From Pontederia crassipes (lineage: Eukaryota; Streptophyta; Magnoliopsida; Commelinales; Pontederiaceae), in NCBI GenBank assembly GCA_030549335.1, contig JAUKPH010000017.1:12795501-12859500 (forward strand): a stretch of DNA of 64,000 nt. The letters run 5' to 3'. The notes below the pieces were generated by a model. It had not been told where the DNA came from and did not search any database. It saw only the letters and a program-made list of their open reading frames with translations. Shown piece after piece: positions 60,184 to 64,000 of the stretch. Within the stretch, counting starts at the first letter, position 1. The number at the start of each line of letters is the position of its first letter. A program made the position numbers and the translations under genes.

Positions 60184-62264
60184 CATTTTGAATTTACGAG
60201 GTCTTTGATGTTCAAAATTGTAATCCAAAGCTGAAATGAAAGAATGATAAATATACATTTTTCTGATCAATATGATGATATAAAGATTCGAACCTAAAAA
60301 CACAATTATGTGCAACTCCTTTATCTTCAACTTATATTTATTTTTATTATGCCCAACTATCCTCAATTGTAAATGAAAACGGGCAACATCTTTCTCGATC
60401 CCAAACGCGAGACCGTGCAATGAATCAATAGGTTGGTGCGTTGTGGCGATCTTGCCTCCACCTATTCACATACGGTAAAAAAAATTGACCGCCAATTATT
60501 GGATGCATGTGCTTAGTTAATTTCCTATATATTAATAATATATATTATAAGTTTAAATGTTAAAAGAGTACTCGATCCATTTTGGCTGCAGATACTAAGT
60601 ATAAGACCTGCGGGCCATTTTCCCATTGACCAGTTCTAGCCAGCTACCGAGAATTCATTCATGAAACTAAAAGGTCTCCAACCTAGACCAAATAAGTGTC
60701 CTTAATTCCATAAGTTGACTTCTGCATGCATAATATGCCTGGCATACATACCATGTTACATAAAATTTTGTTCAATCAACATTAATTGATTTAATTGGGA
60801 GAGTCACAAATAAGTTAGAGATTTTTATAAGTTAGAGATAGGGGACAACAAACTATTTTCTTTTGTTCAGGCCAAACAAATGAAGAGCTGACCAGATTGA
60901 CTCCACTTCCAACCCTAAAAGCTGTGCCAACTGTCAGCTCATGGAGAAGTCAGATCTCCCGATCGGTTGCCACTTGATCTTTGACTCTTGAGTAGTGATT
61001 ACCTTAAAAGAAAAATTACCACATTAATTGTTATACACAATAAATGTAATTTATATTATATATATATTTTATCAATATGAGTTAAGGGGAGCAGATAACA
61101 CATTCTCATTGTTTAAATAAAAATTTCGAATTTAAATATTAGTAAATATAAAAAAATTTTGTTAAAATTTCATCTGTCATAATCAAATATGTTATCCAGA
61201 AAGACATCAGAATAGTCAAATTATTTGATGAGTCGAAATTTTAATATATGATCAATGTATATAATTCTTAACATCAATTAGATTGAATGATCAACGTCGC
61301 TTTTCGAATATTTGGGTGCAACCGGAAAAAAATATTATATATGATTTATGGAGGCGCATTACATGTCTTGAAATAAGGTTAAAAGTATTTAATAACCCTA
61401 TTAATTTTGTAGATGATCATTTTTTTAATACTGGAGTCTTAGTACCTCAATGGGCGGAGCTCCCAAGAAGCTCTTAGCTCAAACTTTTTGTGCATTCAAT
61501 TGCTCATTGTGGCCCGGTGTACTGGTGCCATTCGCCATCAATTTATTGCATGTACTATTAGCAAAGTGATCGTTCCATCTACCAAGTGTCTATTCATATG
61601 AAATAAAATAATCTTTTGTGCATTAGCCTGTAAGCATCTATGAATTCTTCCTTCAACGCATGTTTCGAGTCAAACATATATGACTGTTACATAAGATATT
61701 TTCTTTAAAACTTTTATCCACTATAATCAGACGTGCATATTAAGATCCAAATTTTTTTCTGTATGACATCAACTCATATGACAATAAATATGGCACTGCA
61801 AGCTCCTTGATGCAATCTATTTCCGCGTTTCTTGAGTGACCGTTCAAGATTTTCTCCTGGCATATCCTCTGCAAGTTATATGATCGACTCGTCTTCATTG
61901 CTCTTCTTTGCCAGCGATGATCTGAGTGGACTATTAACATCTTAGTAATGGATGGATGATGTAGAGCGTTAATTGCGAGTACCACCTCAATGCTATTATA
62001 TATGCAGTTCTAACTAGCTAATATATATGTGCAAACAATAGCATGCAAAATTCATGAAGAGCATTCTGGCTTGCAAGTAGGACTTAAATTACACAAGTGT
62101 CCTACACAGTGAGCCAAATACACGAATAATAACATACCAATGGAGCCTGATCGTTCCTGTGCCTAGTCCAACTATTTGATAATGCATGCCCTACCTGGCT
62201 ATATCTGGTTAAGAAGACAACACGATGCATCATACATGTTTCAAGATGCATGCAAGACAATGTA
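60184..62264. other. Intergenic stretch, nothing assigned
   Basis: AT-rich DNA continuing the target sequence of the Athila insertion. A minus-strand open stretch (60420-60160) includes HGLAFGIEKDVARFHLQLRI, which looks protein-like, but I cannot place it and it runs into the LTR end. No other gene signal was seen. Confidence 0.4.
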
Positions 62265-62288
62265 GGGGTGGGGTGGGGTGGGGAGGGG
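62265..62288 (+). repeat. G-quadruplex motif
   Basis: (GGGGT)3 followed by GGGGAGGGG makes five G4 tracts with single-base loops, directly followed by an (AG)n run. This is among the strongest possible quadruplex consensus sequences. It lies about 120 bp upstream of the copia LTR. Confidence 0.95.
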
Positions 62289-62409
62289 AGAGAGAGATGC
62301 CAGTTGGAAAGAGAAAACGCTGGTCCAAGGATGAAAGTTGGTGGTTGTGCATGGTTGGGACCAAGGGCACCACCAAGTGATCCGGCAAGGCTGGTGAATG
62401 ATCATTCCA

Positions 62410-62703
62410 TGTTAATAATGCCTTGAATCTGAACCCAATTGGTCTCCCTACATAGTCAGGCGCTTCAACAGAATTCTCCTACGGGGGTCTCGCTGCCCGG
62501 TCATCTGGGGATTTATTTAGAGTCCCAGTCCGTATGTAATTCCTATCATCTGTCAAAGGGAGTGCCTATATAAACTCCCTAGGGGTCTAGACCGAGACCT
62601 ATCCTTGTAATCATCATTATTCCATAACAAAGAGCCGCCGCCGTTTTTCCTCTTCGTGTTCTTCTGTATTTCGTGCGATCCCTCTCTCCCCTTTTTCGTA
62701 ACA
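62410..62703 (+). repeat. 5' LTR of a Ty1/copia element (294 bp)
   Basis: Begins TGTTAATAATGCC and ends TTTTTCGTAACA, giving a TGTTA/TAACA inverted pair. A TATA box CTATATAAAC lies at about 62566-62575. The primer-binding site follows directly. Only this LTR is in the window, so age cannot be estimated and no target duplication can be confirmed (left flank TTCCA). Confidence 0.8.
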
Positions 62704-62706
62704 AAC

Positions 62707-62718
62707 TGGTATCAGAGC
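62707..62718 (+). other. Primer-binding site (initiator tRNA-Met)
   Basis: TGGTATCAGAGC, the standard plant copia primer site complementary to the 3' end of tRNA-iMet, lies 3 bases after the LTR. Confidence 0.92.
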
Positions 62719-62754
62719 CTTAGGGTTTGTCAACGATTCTCGATCAGCAGAGAG

Positions 62755-64000
62755 ATGGCGTCGCACAACGTGAGCGTGGAGAAGTTCAACGGCAGAAACA
62801 GATTCGGGTTGTGGCAGATCAAGATGCGGGCACTTTTGAAGCAACAAGGAGTCTGAGCGCCGCTCTCAAACGTGTCGAAGAACAAGCCAAAGGAGGAAGA
62901 CTCGAAAGGCAAAGAAAAAGAGATCGACCTCGCAACTTTGACGGCACAGGAGGAGAAGGCGCACTCGATGATCCTGTTGTGTCTGGCGGATGAGGTGATA
63001 ATCGAGGTCGCAGATGAAGAAAAAGCGGCCGGTCTGTGGTTGAGACTCGAGAGTCTATATATGACGAAGTCTCTCACCAACAAGTTGCTGTTGAAGCAAC
63101 GTCTGTTCTCTCTCCGCATGCAGGAAGGTACCCCTCTGAAGGAACATCTTGATCAGTTAAATTCTTTATTGATGGAACTCAGAAATATCGATGTTAAGAT
63201 CGAGGATGAAGATGCTGCCCTAATTCTGTTAGTTTCGCTTCCTCCATCATATGAAAATTTCGTTCAGTCTATGATTATCGGGAAGGAAACTATAAGTCTG
63301 GAAGAAGTAAGATCGAGTCTTCATACTCGTGAACTTCGGCATAGGGCATCTGGAAATTCTATAGAGACTCAGGCCGCGGGTTTGATATCAACCGCAGAGA
63401 AGGGACAGTCCTCGAATTCAAAGAAATCCAAGTCGAAGAAGAAGAAAATCACTGCGAAAGACATCTGTAATTACTGCAAGGAACCAGGTCATTGGAAGAA
63501 GGATTGTCCGAAGAAGAAGAAGGCCCCTGTCGCTGCGGTGGCACATGAAACAGAAAATTCCGAAGATGATTTGGTTCTGGCTGCTTCTGATCAAGGATGT
63601 CTGACGGATAGTTGGGTTCTGGATTCGGGGTGTTCCTATCATATGACTCCGAATAAAGAGTGGTTCTCAGCTTATCAGAATATTGATGGTGGAAACGTCA
63701 TCATGGGCAATGATGCAGCCTGTCAGATAGTTGGGATCGGTTCTGTGCAGATCAGGACTCATGACAATCTTGTGAGGACGCTGACAGATGTCCGCCATGT
63801 TCTGCAACTGAAAAAGAATTTGATATCACTTGGAATCCTCGACTCTAAAGGGTGTCAGATCAATGCTGCTGGAGGCATCCTCACAGTCATGAAAGGTGAT
63901 GCTACGGTTCTGAAGGGAGTCAGACAGAAGTCCTTGTATGTATTACAAGGCAAGACAGTCTCTGGCGTTGCTGCAGTGGCTAGTTCATCCGAATCAGAAA
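62755..64000 (+). mobile_element. Ty1/copia gag-protease start, Tork/TNT1-like, runs off the edge
   Basis: Starts MASHNVSVEKFNGRNRFGLW. It continues through a UBN2-type gag (LWLRLESLYMTKSLTNKL, LLLVSLPPSYENFV-like), a KSKKKK basic stretch, the zinc knuckle CNYCKEPGHWKKDC (about 63460-63510) and the copia protease motif VLDSGCSYHMTP (about 63620-63655). Layout and wording match the Tork lineage (compare tobacco TNT1), where gag and pol form a single frame. The visible part looks nearly whole, with about one or two breaks near the start. Integrase, RT, RNase H and the 3' LTR lie beyond 64000. Confidence 0.9.

Overview
The window is repeat-rich nuclear DNA of a flowering plant. Evidence for this is an intron-containing F-box/PP2-type (Nictaba-like) gene, a plant-type elongator tRNA-Met relic, and plant transposon families: Athila/Tat, chromovirus and Tork/TNT1-type LTR elements, CACTA transposons and Helitrons. 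The GC-rich first exon of the F-box gene, set in AT-rich DNA, leans towards a monocot. I cannot name the species. Only one host gene looks intact (26204-27609).

Layout. 1-6976: a very long inverted repeat (arms about 1.4-2.1 kb) that ends on the right in a CACTA-type terminus. A 2,023-bp solo LTR with a 5-bp target duplication sits in the right arm. 6977-14400: AT-rich DNA with two Helitron-like 3' termini and two further CACTA right ends (12049 and 13490). 14401-19245: a broken minus-strand chromovirus abutting a plus-strand gag-bearing Ty3/gypsy piece. 19246-22330: a CACTA left end followed by minus-strand exon-like segments of an unrecognised gene. 22335-24300: a possible MITE, an isolated pseudo-exon of the F-box/PP2 family and a tandem duplication. 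24460-25785: a solo LTR of the Athila/Tat type. 26081-27662: TATA box, F-box/PP2 gene and a perfect 32-bp palindrome just past its stop. 28152-28235: a damaged tRNA-Met. 28690-32900: an old minus-strand gypsy relic. 33000-38587: mostly unassigned repeats. 38588-42009: a complete non-autonomous CACTA (TSD ATA) carrying a polygalacturonase-like gene fragment. 42060-45420: Athila/Tat fragments in plus orientation. 46116-60178: a complete but decayed 14,063-bp Athila/Tat element on the minus strand, with two 1,733-bp LTRs and TSD AGGAG. 60184-62409: unassigned, with a strong G-quadruplex motif. 62410-64000: the 5' part of a Ty1/copia (Tork-like) element that runs off the right edge.

The genes do not form a pathway. 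The story is nested insertion. The clearest unusual points are the giant foldback, whose opposite arm preserves the empty site of the solo LTR; the host-gene capture inside CACTA 38588-42009; the recurring CGGCCG-centred motif throughout the non-coding parts of the large Athila element; and the probable GC-AG intron of the F-box gene, supported by an equal-length 119-bp pseudo-exon. All calls were made by eye, without database searches.
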